In this document: one piece after another, positions 10,186 to 22,331 of the stretch
Position numbering within the stretch: the first letter of the stretch is position 1
Layout of the letters: each line of letters begins with the position of its first letter
Source: Bryopsis sp. KO-2023
Taxonomy: Eukaryota > Chlorophyta > Ulvophyceae > Bryopsidales > Bryopsidaceae
Length of the DNA stretch: 64,000 bases
Assembly: GCA_030272585.1 (NCBI GenBank)
Contig: BSYQ01000001.1
Span: 6,572,001 to 6,636,000 of the forward strand
Direction: 5' to 3'
Notes under the pieces: model-generated
The model's input: only the letters and a program-made list of their open reading frames with translations
Databases searched by the model: none
What the model was told of the DNA's origin: nothing
Translations under genes and position numbers: made by a program

Positions 10186-11577
10186 ATGACGATGAACGCT
10201 GCGATTTGCTTGGCTTTTCTCGCACTCGTTGGGTTGCCTCAAGCTTTGGCAGGTTTGGAGCAGATGCTTTTTGCGGGATGCCGTTTTCTTGCTTCGGCTG
10301 GGGTGCGCCGCCTCAGGTTCGCATATGTTTGTTCAGGTCGACGCCTCTACCAGACCTCAACCACTTCTTGCCAGGTCTTTGGCTCGGTGAGCCTCGTGGT
10401 GAAATCGGGATCGTGCAAGGGCTGGGCCGGAGCGAGCTGCAACGTGAGAACTTTGTTCACCTTGTTGTGAGCGTCTTGTGGTGGTGTTCAATTTGTTTTA
10501 ACTCGCTCAGAAAAGGACAAAGAAAGTCGCTGACTCTTCTTGCTGTGCCCAGTCCCTTGCATTCGCAGAATCCAAACTCGAGAGCGAAGTGAAGGAGATC
10601 CTAACAACTGACCTGTGCAGTCCCGTGACGGCGGAAGCCGCAGCAACGGCGGCAGCGACTGCCGTGGCATCAGTGTATTTCGAGGCATTGGCAAAGGTAG
10701 ATACAACCGAGATAAGGTTCAGTGTCACAGGTCGCTCAGTTTTTCTTCTCTTTTTCGTGCATTGACCTCCTGCTGGGCTCGTGCAGGTGTCCTGTGACGG
10801 CCAAGGTTTTGGATGCGGTTTCAGTGTAGCCCGCGGAGATTCCTTTGCAACTGCGTATGCAGAAGCTTTCGCTCGCGCCGTTGCAGTTGCAGCTGGCGGC
10901 GATTCGGGCGCAGTGTGTATGGGAGACCTGACCGCGATCGCTGTGGGATTCGCGGCAGCAGCTGCAGAAGGTGGTACCAAAGCGTGTGTCGAAGGCAGCG
11001 GAACAGCGGAAGCATTCCGCTCCGAATTTGTCCTTTCCGCAACAACGGCCATCGCTGACGCGTTGGCGATCGCGACCTCAGAAGTTTGCACAGGTTTGGT
11101 GGTGTCGTGTTGGCCTCACTGCTCGACCCTATCCATGGCCATGCATCTATTCGGCAAAAAACGAGTGTTTGCTGGACAGGCGAACTGAGTGCCGACTCCG
11201 AGTGCGGAGTCGACGTGGAGGGAAGCTCCACCGCGATCAACTTCAACGGCGGCGAGGTCGACGGCCCAGTTCCAACGACAAGCGGCGACGGAAGCGCTGA
11301 ATCTGACTCCTCCTCGACCACGGCCGGCGCCCAGCTCCCAGTTTGCACCACGGTTGCAGAGTATTCGTGCTGCTGGGATGCCCCAGGGTGAGAAGAGTCG
11401 AATTAATGGTGGAATGTTTCTCTTAGAAATGTGCCTGTCGGTATTGTACTGAACTGTGTCTGTGTTTTGGACAGGTGCGCAAAGAATGGGCTGCGAAGTG
11501 GGGCCTCTTTCGACCCCAACCACAATCTGCTGATTTTCCCCTTGGGATCGTCGGCGCCGCAGTGCTTCTGCTACTAG
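10186..11577 (+). CDS. Secreted Ala- and Cys-rich protein, family unknown
   Basis: Six exons join in frame with GT-AG borders: 10186-10252, 10337-10443, 10511-10696, 10787-11093, 11180-11387 and 11475-11577, giving 325 residues. Exon 1 encodes almost only a classical signal peptide (MTMNAAICLAFLALVGLPQALA). The mature chain has many Cys, often at the ends of segments (SCCAQ, DLCSP, SCDGQGFGC, SEVC, SCCWD, terminal CFCY). The middle contains Ala-rich stretches such as AEAAATAAATAVA and AYAEAFARAVAVAA, probably amphipathic helices held between disulphides. A Ser/Thr/Asp/Gly-rich segment lies near the C-terminus. A wall, scale or matrix role is possible, but I do not recognise the family. All five introns agree in phase, which is strong evidence for a real gene. 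The last exon has alternative acceptors, so the extreme C-terminus is less sure. Confidence 0.75.
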
Positions 11578-13039
11578 CACTGCTTTCGTGGCTCCACTCT
11601 CGTCATGATGTGGGGCAGCAGCAAATGGAACACCAACCAGAGGATCTTGTATAATTTCGGGCACACACGAGTATCGTTCGTCTCCTTCTTGGAGAAGTGA
11701 ACAGGAGGGCGGAATCCACTTGAAAAGCGGTGGAAAGTCCATCTTTTGAACCACGTCTGTGAGTGGTATCAACGCACCTTGCATTTGGAGCCGACTGTGA
11801 CGGGAGCTGTTCTCTTTTTTGTGTGTTGGATGTGGAAGAGCGTGATGGAATATGTTGTGGAATTTTCAAAAAGGGCTTCGGCCGTCGACGGTCCAAAAAG
11901 AAAACACGCATTAATGGCTAATGTAAAGGATGCTCAGTCAGAAACTTGAGAGTGGAAGGGGTGCTCTTGGGATCGCATTGTCAATGTACCTAATGCATGG
12001 CATGCCATGATGTTGGAGTTGTGCGAGTCGCTTACTGAATCAGTAGAAGTTGCAAAGCCTTTTCTTCTCTCTTCACAATACCCTTTCACATATTCAAAAG
12101 GAAAAAATACACACCAAACTGTTCAACTAATCCTGTTTTTATATATTGAAGTTGTGTTCACTGAATACAACAAAAAGAACGGAAGAAAACTTAGATTGGT
12201 GGGACAAGAAGTGTAAACAGATTGTGTGAAAAAGCAGGAGAAAAACATGTTGATATAAAAAAACTAAAATTAAAAGTGCCCCCTCCCTTCAAAAAAGATT
12301 CCCCCCCCCCCTCCCCCGATTGTACAACAACAGGTGTAAGATTGGACATCGTTGAGCTATTGTTCGGTCCAAAAAACAAGAATTTGTGGTACATGCAAGA
12401 GGCCCTCTCATTTTTCTTACCAAATCTATTAGTTGGAGGCAAAATCTTCTTGGCAAAGATTACTCTGTTGAGTATCACCGAAACTCTTACAGTGATCTTA
12501 GAAAAGGCGAATAATGAATAATGTTCACCCCCTCTATCCTTGCCACTATCAGTACTAGAACAATTCTGATCCAATCACCACACTAATATTGTTGGTCCCA
12601 ACGTGGTTGAGTTTGCTCGCCAATATTTGATTGAAGACAAATGGATTGGCAGAAACAGACCCGAAATTGGTATGATTATTGACGAGTGAAGGGGAACTGT
12701 TCTGGAATTTTGTGTGTTTGTTTTGGTCGACTGCAGGAATGCTTGTATGGGACTGATGGCACGTGATAGCAAAAAAGAAACAGTGGAGTGGTGCATCACC
12801 AAGAGCCTATGGCTCTTGTAGAAAGTGTTTTCACACACAAAACACGCCCACGCAACTGCCCAGTTGTTTCAAACAGAGGGACAAAGCCTTTGGGAAAAGT
12901 ATTCGAAAATCTAATTTGGTGATGAAGTCTCCCACCTCCCAGTCAATTACAAAAAAAAAAACCCTCCCACCCCCTGCGTTTGAACCGTTTTCCCAGCAAG
13001 CTTTGTCTATACCAGCTTGATTTTCATACACCCAAATCA
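11578..13039. other. Convergent intergenic region
   Basis: Spacer between the 3' ends of the Ala/Cys-rich gene and the CEP295 gene. No gene is supported. A 38-codon frame at 12573-12689 has protein-like composition but no start, splice support or recognised family. Confidence 0.5.
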
Positions 13040-16000
13040 CTATATTGCACTGCAGCTGGAAGAGTTGAGAGTACTGTGAAGCACCCCAGGCCAATCAATT
13101 GAACTGACACTCCTGGATGGGGAAGACACATACGACTCGATCCTTGTTGCCTGCACAACAAACCAATCAAAATTTGTGTCAATCCTATGTACATCACCCA
13201 GCATGATGAAAGTGAAATAGGCCTCGGTGGGTGGTCCTTACGTCTGTGGAGACTGACAGTGGAGTCTGAGGGACTGCCATCGGTGTTCGATTGTATGGAG
13301 GGGTGGAAGATGCAAGGTCGAGGGACAGACTGGAGACTGACAGTGGAGTCTGAGGGACTGCTATCGGTGTTTGATTGTATGGAGCGGTGGAAGATGCAAG
13401 GTCGAGGGAAAGACTGGACATGACGGCCTCTGTGTCCAGCAGAGTGCTGCAAACGCTGCCCAAATCATCTGCAAACAAATCAGCAAAGCAAATGATGTTC
13501 TCTTCCAAGCGTGTACTTTGCGTGGAATCTCAGAAAGCCAAAACATTGTAGATTGAAGAATGCACCAAACCGTCGTTAGAGCGCAAGAGACAAACACACG
13601 TTCCCCCTTTCTCACCATTGTTCAGAGGGGTGCTGTCGCCACAGTCGACAGAGTCCAACAAACCAAGCAATCCTTCCAGAGATGCTGTGCTAGAAGGAGA
13701 CGCCACAGATTTTGCCCTCGATTCGGCTCCATTGCTGGATTTGAGCGCGCTCAGACCATCAGATGCCGCCTCTCTTTGGGAGGAAGAGCTTGCCGTTGGC
13801 AAGAGCTCCCTGAGTTCAGGGGCCTGATACCTGCTTCCCTCCGGAATGGGGTCCAGCAGAGCGGTTATCCCTGTCACGGTCGATGATGGGGCACTCGGAA
13901 TTCTCGCGTCGGACAAACCGTAAGCCGTCCTGACTATGCTGGATCGACTCAGAATCGGATTCATGATCGACTCGGATATGCTGATACTATCGCTCGTGGT
14001 TGGTGGACCGCCCCCCCTCTCCATCTCACCGATGGCGGTAGAAAGACCGGAAACGATCGAGGAAGACCCACCAGTCCCAAGTCCCGCCAGGAGCTTATCG
14101 ATGTCAAAAGACGTCACAGAGCCGTCATCGCTCGTCTCCTGATCACCCATCGAGGAACCGAGGTCCAGATCCGACAGCAAACTCCTGTAGCCGCCATGCG
14201 ATGCATTATCCCCAGCCACCGTGTTCAGTCCTGTCGCCAGCGACTCGGTATCGCTTGAGGTGGCGCCGCGTGAAGGTTTCGATGCCGCTTCCATCGTTGT
14301 GGCCTCTTTGAGGTATTCCTCGATAAAGTTATCCGTGCATTGAGAGAGAGCATCCGACATGGCGTCAGCAGTCTCGACCTCCACCGACTTTCCTTCAACG
14401 GAATCCAAGTTAATGTTGCTCTTGCGTTGGAGAGATGGGGACGAGCTTCTCGGCTGCTCTTTTTCAGACTTCGATTCCTCCGTTGACGCCAACCCCATCC
14501 CGCCAAGTGATGGTTCAGCACACGATTCGGTTCTTGAGTCTTCGCTGGGCTCATGGCTGTTGTCGATGTGTGCTCCAGGTTCTATTTTCTGAACTGAAAT
14601 GCCCTCTTTTTCAGAGCTATTTCTCTTGTCATCCTCTCGCCGACTCGGTTCCTTGATATCCTCTTTCACACGATGGGGTCTCAAAACTCCACCACCCCCT
14701 GGTTGCTTGTCTTGAGAAGGCAAGGTGTCGCCTTTGTCCAAGTAGGGTGCAAGCATATCATCCAGCCAAGATGGGCCAGGGGAATCCAAAACCTCCCTGC
14801 CCACTGCACTCTCCGACTCGAACTCAGATGAGGAAGCCACTGACACTGTCCTGTTCTGTTTTGAACCTTTGCTGGCTGAGCTGGAGGCCACAGGATATGG
14901 AATCGGGCAAACAGTGGGTGGGGGTCTCGGCTCAAGAGCATCATCATCCAAATCTGCAGTCATGGTGCTGGACTCCTCTGAAAACCAGCCAGAAGGGGTA
15001 TCTCCTGAACGCTGATATCTCATGTTCATGTCCCCTCTTGAAGCTTGTTTCAATCCTGCCCTATTTTCCGACAGCTCCTCACCAGAGCAGGGTTCGTTAC
15101 TGACTTGCTGCCCGGGGCCAACATGTTTCCTAGCTCCTGGTGGAGGCGATCTTACTCTCTCACCATCTGGGGCTGAAGTGCTGTTCTGAATGGGAGGCCG
15201 TCCATTTCGCCTTCCTTTCCCCTGACTCCAGTACAAATCTTTCATCGACATTTCGCTTGCTTCCTCCTCCTCCTGGATGAACGTTTCTTGGCCACACCCA
15301 GCATCGATGAACACCTGCTCGAAAGCCACCCGCAGATCTTGCTTGTGCTTTCTGGTCTGCCATTCCCGCAACAGTGGAGCTTGGACGAGTTCCCCTCGCT
15401 TTAAGGCCTCCTCCCTCTTGTGCTGCTTTTCGGCTTGCATCTGCTCCAAAACTTGTTCGATCACTTCACGTTCACGGATTGCTTTTTCCCTCATCAGGGC
15501 AACATCCCCACGGTTTTTTGCCGTTACAGCATTCTCTGCAGCTTGGGTGTGTTGTTTTTGCCGGATTTCTCTCAGTCTGGAAAGAAAGCACCAGTAGGAG
15601 TTCAGGCAAATTCGTTGTCCTTCTCATAAACAGAATTCCAACTGATCAAAAAAGTTGCATGGCTCAGGAAATCTGCACATCGTGAAGGCATTGGAAACGC
15701 ATATCGCAAGTCCCCCCTTGAAAACTATTAATGCCAGGAGATGGATTCAATGCAAAAAAACGATGGAAACCATGGTGGCGAATGGAGTGTGCTTCCAGCA
15801 AGCCATCTCGATCCACAGCAACCCAGGCAGGTTCGATTTCTGCGGATATTCCTTGTCGCACCTCAACTCTTCAGCCCCAGCTTCCTCTTGAGCTTTATTG
15901 CGTCCCATTTCCAAGTCATCCAGCTCATGTTTTTCAGAAATCGTCGGGACTCCCAGCTGGTGCACGCGCGTGTGCCTGAAGTCGACCAAGCTGTACTGGC

Positions 16001-16601
16001 CATATTGCCTCCGAATCTCCTCGCTTTCATTGGTAGCCGCTTCTCGACGCTTCCTGGTTTCCTCCTCCTCTTTGAATCGTTCCCCAAACACTTGGGCCTT
16101 CTTGCGGTCGACATCCAGCTGCTCTCTCCTCCTGCACAAGACGTCCTGCAAGGACTTGTCGCGCGCCTCGTTTTCGGTTTTCACGACGGCTATGGCAGCT
16201 CGAAATCGCTCGGACGTTTTCTTCTCCAGAGTCTTCGCCCTCCTGTCAGCTTGGATTCGATTGGTCGTTTCTTTCAGAACGCTCGCGCTCGCTGCCGAGT
16301 GGCCACCTCCCACCTCGCATGCGCCTTTGCAGTATTTCTCGGATAGCGTCCCCAAGCGGGTCGATCTCTCATGCTCCCACTTCTCTTTCAGTTGTTTTTC
16401 GACGGTGCACTTGCTGACGTCCAGACGCTCGCGATATTTTTGGAGCCTCTCCGCGCTGGCTCGTTTCGCTTGCTCGCGCACTTGAGCCAAACGCGACAGA
16501 CGAGAGTCTCTGGAGACGCGTTTCTGAAGCTCGTGCTGCTCATCGACCGACAAGCGATAGCTCCCTGACATTGTCACCTTCCGACGAGCTCTTCTTTTCA
16601 T
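13040..16601 (-). CDS. CEP295: CEP295-like centriolar protein
   Basis: Four exons join in frame: 16601-15862, 15576-13616, 13468-13242 and 13150-13040, encoding 1012 residues. The N-terminus aligns by eye with CEP295 (Ana1 in Drosophila): MKRR start, RLS-x-DE near residue 16, LAQVREQAKR, a charged coiled coil, LSEKYCKG...GGGHSAA, and HTRVHQLGVP. Exon 2 continues with a Glu/Arg/Gln coiled coil and LREWQTRKHKQDLRVAFEQVF, matching the W-x-R-x-L-x-x-AFE-x-x-F segment at the end of the conserved region. The remaining ~700 residues are Ser/Pro/Glu-rich and disordered. Exon 3 holds a tandem 28-residue duplication. In animals CEP295 drives centriole elongation and centriole-to-centrosome conversion; here a basal-body role is inferred. 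It is much shorter than the human protein (about 2600 residues), and I see no C-terminal ALMS motif. Confidence 0.85.
13250..13417 (-). repeat. Tandem 84-bp coding duplication in CEP295
   Basis: Two adjacent 84-bp copies (13250-13333 and 13334-13417) differ at only a few bases and encode two 28-residue units beginning SLSLDLASST and containing VPQTPLSVS. Confidence 0.95.
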
Positions 16602-17154
16602 ACCCTTTTATCCCGGTTTGCCAGAAACTGATCAGTGTCTAATCGTCTCATCGCACGAAAACAAGACAAGGGCAAAAGCTCGATCGGGAAGCAGGCGGCA
16701 GTGAACCTCTCGTGTTCGTTGCAGCCCGGTTTCGGGGGTAACTGAAAACTCAGGTTGGTGCTCAGGGTCAGCACCAACCATTGAACAACTTTCAATGCTG
16801 GACAGCGATTCCTTTCTTGTGCAGTGATTGTGCAAAATGACAGCAATTTCTCTGATCGATCCAATTCAGATAGTTGACAAAGAACCAGTCCAAATAAATG
16901 CTGGAGGAGAAACATCGAAATTCACATCAGCCCCCTCCACAAGAAACAATACAGAGAAAGAATGACCTCTCGTTACCCATTCGCCGTTCATTAGTTGTTT
17001 GAAATATCCTCATGCCATGTCTTATTTCCTGCTCTTGACAGAAGATTTCATCTAGGTTATCCCTCCCCTTCCCCCCAAAATTATGTAGCCCGCATACGTC
17101 CAGAAATTCATCCTGTTCGGACTGCAGCCTCGGCCATCTTCCTTCTCTTTCGTT
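16602..17154. other. Spacer between carB and CEP295
   Basis: This 553-bp stretch holds the 5' flank of the CEP295 gene and the 3' flank of carB, both on the minus strand. No coding frame is supported. Confidence 0.6.
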
Positions 17155-20100
17155 CTAAAAATAATCCTGCAAAGGGACCTGCGACAATTCTCCCTCCTTC
17201 AAAGCACCTAGAGCTTGCACAGTGGCCTTAGCTCCAGCAACCGTGGTGATCATCGGAATTTTGAGTCCGATGGTCAGCCGCCGAATGTCCCTCCCATCCC
17301 TTTGGTCCAATTCATCCCCGCTCGACGTAATGATCACCAGGTTGATGCTTCCATTCTTCAACAGGTCTGACACGTTCGGCCTGCCTTCGTGAATTTTCAG
17401 CAAAGTCTCACACTCGATGCCAGATTCGTTCAATTTGGCGGACGTCCCTGTGGTGGCCATGAGCTTAAATCCCATTCCCAGGAGGTCTTTGGCAATGGGG
17501 ACGATGCTCTCTTTCGTGGAATTGTTCATCGACATGAATACAGTGCCAGACGTTGGTAACCTCTGTCCAGCCGCCACTTGGGCCTTTGCATAGGCTCGAG
17601 CCAAGTCGACGTCAATGCCCATCACTTCCCCAGTGGATCGCATCTCAGGTCCCAACAGGGTGTCCGCCCCTGGGAATTTCTCAAAGGGTAACACCACCTC
17701 TTTAACGCACACATGGTTGATCACAGGCTCCTCGGTTAGCCCCACTTCTGCCAGAGTCTTACCGGCCATCAGCACCGAGGCATACTCAGCAATGGGGTGA
17801 CCCACTGCCTTAGCAACGAATGGCACTGTCCTTGATGCACGAGGATTGGCCTCGATGATGTATGGCTGGTTGTCTTTGATCACATACTGGATATTGATCA
17901 ACCCCACCACCTTCAGCGCCTTTGCAACACTGTAAGTCCATTCACGGATAATTTTCAAGCACTCCTCAGACACCGTCTGGGGGGGAAGACTGCAAGCCGA
18001 ATCACCTGAGTGCACTCCGGCTTGCTCAATATGCTCCATGATGCCACAAATCACTGAATTTCCCTCTTGGTCGCACAAAGCATCCACATCCAATTCGATT
18101 CCATCATCCAGGTACTTGTCGACCAACACGGGCCTCTCTGGGTCGACCTCCACGGCGGAATTCATGTAGTGTTTCAGAGCTGGATCGCTTCTCACGATTT
18201 CCATAGCTCGGCCGCCAAGCACGTAGGATGGTCTGACCATCACAGGGTACCCCAGAGCCTGGGCAGCCTTCACCGCCTCTTCCTCAGAACGAGCAACGCT
18301 GCCAGGAGGCTGCTTGATGTCGAGTTTGGAAAGAAGGGCCATCCACCGATCCCTATCCTCAGCTTCGTCGATACTGTCTGGGGGAGTTCCCCAAATTTTC
18401 ACAAACCCATTTCCACTGGCACAAGGAATAGGGTTCTCCTCCAGGGCAGCTTGAAGCTTGGTTGCTAGCTTCAGAGGAGTCTGCCCACCGAATTGGTTGA
18501 TGATCCCGTCAGGCCTCTCTTTCTCGATCACATTCAGAACATCCTCCACAGTCAAAGGCTCGAAGTACAATCTGCTGCTTGTATCGTAGTCGGTGGACAC
18601 CGTCTCGGGATTCGAATTCATCATGATCGTTTCGTAGCCAGCATCTCGAAGGGCGAACGATGCGTGGCAGCAACAGTAATCGAACTCGATCCCCTGTCCG
18701 ATTCTGTTGGGGCCACCACCGAGAATCAGCACCTTTGGGCTGGATGTCGGCTCGCATTCGCAATTGCCATCGTAGCTGCTGTACATGTAGGGAGTCTCAG
18801 CCTTGAACTCGGCAGCACAGGTGTCCACTCGTTTCATCGACGGAATCACCCCCAGCGATATTCTGTACTTTCGGACTGCAGTGGCGTCTGTGCCGGTGCA
18901 GTTGGCGATTTGGGGATCGCTGAACCCACGAGATTTCAGCTCACGGAGGTCGTCCGCAGACAGGGATTCGAGAGGCTGCTGTTTGAGCCATTCTTCCGTA
19001 ACATGGAGGGACTCCATTTGACCCAGGAACCAAGGGTCCATAGAGGTGAGATCCTGGAAAAGTCGCACATCGCACATTGAAATCAGGTTGGTCCAATTCA
19101 AGGAAAACTCGACAAAGAAGACATTTTTCCATACCGACTGTGGCAAAAACATTCATTGAAATGAAAGAATGATTTTCAGTGGGGGGAACTACTACAATTT
19201 CATGTAAGATTCCACCCCACCTGAATTTGTTTGGCAGTGTATCCATCCTCAAAAGCCTGCTTGAGCGAAATGATTCTCTCTGGATTAGGGACCCGGAGGC
19301 TGTGCTCCAGGCTAACTTTATCCATTCGCTTGAAGTTCTTGGGCAGAGACCATCCATCCAACCCTGTCTCCAGCGACCTCAACGCCTTTTGCAAAGACTC
19401 CACGAAAGTCCTTCCCATGGCCATCGCCTCGCCCACCGATTTCATTTGGGTCGTCAACTCAGCGGTGCTTCCTGGGAATTTCTCGAAAGCGAATCTTGGG
19501 ATTTTCGTCACGATGTAATCGATGGAAGGCTCGAACGAGGCAGGGGTCTTTCTGGTGATGTCGTTTGGGATTTGATCGAGGGTGTAGCCCACCGCGAGTT
19601 TGGCAGCCATCTTTGCGATCGGGAACCCTGTGGCTTTGGAAGCCAAGGCAGAGGACCGACTCACCCGCGGGTTCATCTCGATGATCATCATTTCGCCATC
19701 GACTGGGTTGACCGCCATTTGCACGTTGGAGCCACCGCATTCGACCCCCATTTCCCTGATGATTGCGATCGAGGCATCCCTCAACCTCTGGTACTCCTTG
19801 TCAGTCAGGGTTTGAGCTGGAGCAATCGTGATGGAGTCCCCGGTGTGTACCCCCATGGGATCCACATTCTCGATGGAGCAAATAATCACCACGTTATCGT
19901 TCAAATCCCTCATGACCTCCAGCTCGTACTCCTTCCACCCCAACAACGACTTCTCGATCAAAACTTGGGTGGTCATTGAAGCATCCAGCCCCTGGCCGAC
20001 GATTTTCAAGTACTCCTCCGCGTTGTACGCTATGCCACCACCTGTTCCTCCCAGTGTGAATGCAGGTCGGATGATCAAAGGATATGAACCCAATTTCTTT

Positions 20101-20798
20101 GCAATTTCGATTGCTTCGTCGATGGTGTTTGCAGTTTCAGAAGTGGGGGTTTTCAAACCAATCCTCTTCATAGCTTGCTTGAACAATTCCCTGTCCTCAG
20201 CCCTGTCAATCGATGGCAATTTTGCTCCTATCAATTCAACTCCATACTTATCCAACACTCCACTCTCTGCCAACTCTTTCGCCAAGTTCAGCCCGGTTTG
20301 CCCACCCATGGTCGGCAGTATGGCATCCGGCTTCTCTTTCGCCAAAATTTGTTCCACTGAGGCTGGCGTCATGGGCCCAACGTACGTCCTGTCGGCCGTG
20401 CCAGGATCCGTCATAATCGTAGCAGGGTTGGAATTCACCAGGATAACTTTGTAGCCTTCCGACCGCAGAGCTTTGCAGGCTTGCGTGCCCGAGTAGTCGA
20501 ACTCGCAGGCTTGGCCGATAACGATGGGCCCAGCGCCAATAATCATCACGCTCTTCAGATCCTCCCTCTTTTTGATTTCTGTCATAACCCCTTCCCACGC
20601 GAGCCCGGCACCATTTCCCTCCTTATTCGCAGCCTGGCGCTGTTCTGGAGCGGCGACGCATCTCGGTACCACGCTCACGCGCCGCGACGTAACTCTTCCG
20701 ACGGACTTTCCGCCGCCGGAAACGCAGCGTCGAGTGCGCGCATGCAAAACCTTGGAGCTGCGCCCACCCCACACGTGGGTGCGCCTTCCGAGTTCCAT
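17155..20798 (-). CDS. carB: Plastid carbamoyl-phosphate synthase large subunit
   Basis: Two exons (20798-19221 and 19053-17155) joined at a phase-0 167-bp intron encode 1158 residues. The enzyme makes carbamoyl phosphate from bicarbonate, ammonia delivered by the small subunit, and two ATP, for arginine and pyrimidine synthesis. The first ~80 residues are Arg/Ser-rich without acidic residues, a chloroplast transit peptide. The core starts with [20 protein letters not shown]. Both synthetase halves are complete ([12 protein letters not shown] and [25 protein letters not shown] and [31 protein letters not shown] and [18 protein letters not shown]). The C-terminal MGS-like allosteric domain ends at [12 protein letters not shown]. 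The start is the first ATG of the frame; an upstream GTGAGT at 20903 looks like a donor, so a 5' UTR exon is possible. Only one intron, unlike the neighbours. Confidence 0.97.
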
Positions 20799-22331
20799 TT
20801 TCCGACAAGCAAAAGTTTTCACACGGTCGGGATTGAATCGATGAGGAGAAGGAAGAGGCGGACATGTAGGGACCTCCGGTCGATTTACTCCATATTGACT
20901 CACCTTCTTTCCAAGTCTTGTTTCGCTTGGAACTCAACCAGGCCACGAACATCCAACTGATGGCTTGCTACGGGAGAAAACTATACAATGTGGTGTTTAC
21001 AGATGGTCTGTCATGAATTTGCAGATATTCATCATTGCTCAGTTGTGAAGGATTTTCTGGAGCTGACTATATTGAGCTGAGTTTTTGTTATTTTTCTCAA
21101 GAGCTGGGGCTGAATCACCTTGTGGATGGCTTTTCTTGCCGAGTAAGTTTGCCTGGTAAAAATTGAACTTTCATGCAGTAAGTAATCAATTACTCAATTT
21201 AGATATGCGTTTATTTTATTATGGTGTTTTTTGTTTGGTGATATCAATCAGATCAAAACACTTTCAGCCAAGTGTGAAATGGTCGAAATAAGCAATGGTG
21301 TTTAAAAACACCATTGCTGTTCAGATACACAACTATAAACCTTACATACAGACGAATCCACTCTCATCAACCCCCCCCCAAACATTGTTAATACCCAGAT
21401 AAACTCAAATATCTCTCAAGTTTCACGCTATTTTTTTTTGTAATCCCATATCACCCCAGCCATCCAAATTTCAATGACAAGAACGAACTCTGCGCCCCTG
21501 ATCGACAGAGCTCGAACTTCTTTCTAGTAGAAAAAAAAACAAAACCCACCATCAATTCAAATGCGAAAACAAATGGCTTTTCCTCCAATTTTTCCAAATT
21601 CAATCTCCCCCCCCCTCTCTTTGTTTTTTGCCATAGAACAACCTGATAGCTCACTCATATGCAACACACAAGCTTTTTTCTTTCTTTACCTTTCTTTGTT
21701 TTCAATCAGGTCACCTCGAAAATTGTCATGAATTATTAGTAATATCCCTTTTGCCCCTCCAGTCAAAACCTACTCCAAACGACATATCAACACCCTCCAT
21801 TTATGCCAATTTTTCTCTTTTGTGATTGAGGGGAGGATTTCCGAAGAGCTAGGGCTATCAATGACGATAAAGAGAACGATGTTGTGAATTCGAAAAAACA
21901 ATCTTTGAATGCTTGCTTTGCAATGCTCAGCTTTTGAAACCCAACTTCGTCCCGAATATATATGGAGCAGAGGTGACTTCCACTCCACAGCTCCCCAACA
22001 TCCATTGGAGAGATGCTTTTATCTCAGCAAATATTGCAAAAGTTAAAAAAAAAAAAAAGAAACGAAAAACCTGCCTGAACTAAATTTTCTCACCATTTTT
22101 TTTCTTCAAATCACCACACCAAACCAATAATTTTTTCTGTTATCTTCGTGGGTTTTTTCTCTCTCTACCTGTTCTCATATGATGTACGCACGAACGATTC
22201 TTCTTCTGTTTCAAAAATCCCCCCAACCCCATGGACTCCCGCAAATGTTAATCTACAAGCGCAATGCTCGGCTTTGTACAGAATTTCACCATGAGTCCCC
22301 TCCCTCCCTCCCTCCCCCCCCTCCCACTTTC
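20799..22331. other. Intergenic, upstream of carB
   Basis: AT-rich 1.5-kb spacer with no supported gene. It contains a perfect hairpin at 21292-21317 and poly(A), poly(T) and poly(C) tracts. The carB 5' UTR and promoter must lie at its left end, and the esterase 3' end at its right end. Confidence 0.6.
21292..21317. repeat. Perfect 12-bp hairpin
   Basis: GCAATGGTGTTT is followed after two A residues by its exact reverse complement. No flanking duplication is evident. Confidence 0.8.

Noticed and set aside
12573..12689. 38-codon protein-like stretch (NIVGPNVVEFARQYL...)
   Set aside because: No ATG, no convincing acceptor, no second exon and no family recognised; possibly a gene fragment but unsupported.
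13530..13615. Read-through tail of the long CEP295 exon 2 frame
   Set aside because: A strong GTGAGA donor at 13615 and a phase-matched acceptor at 13469 show this is intron.
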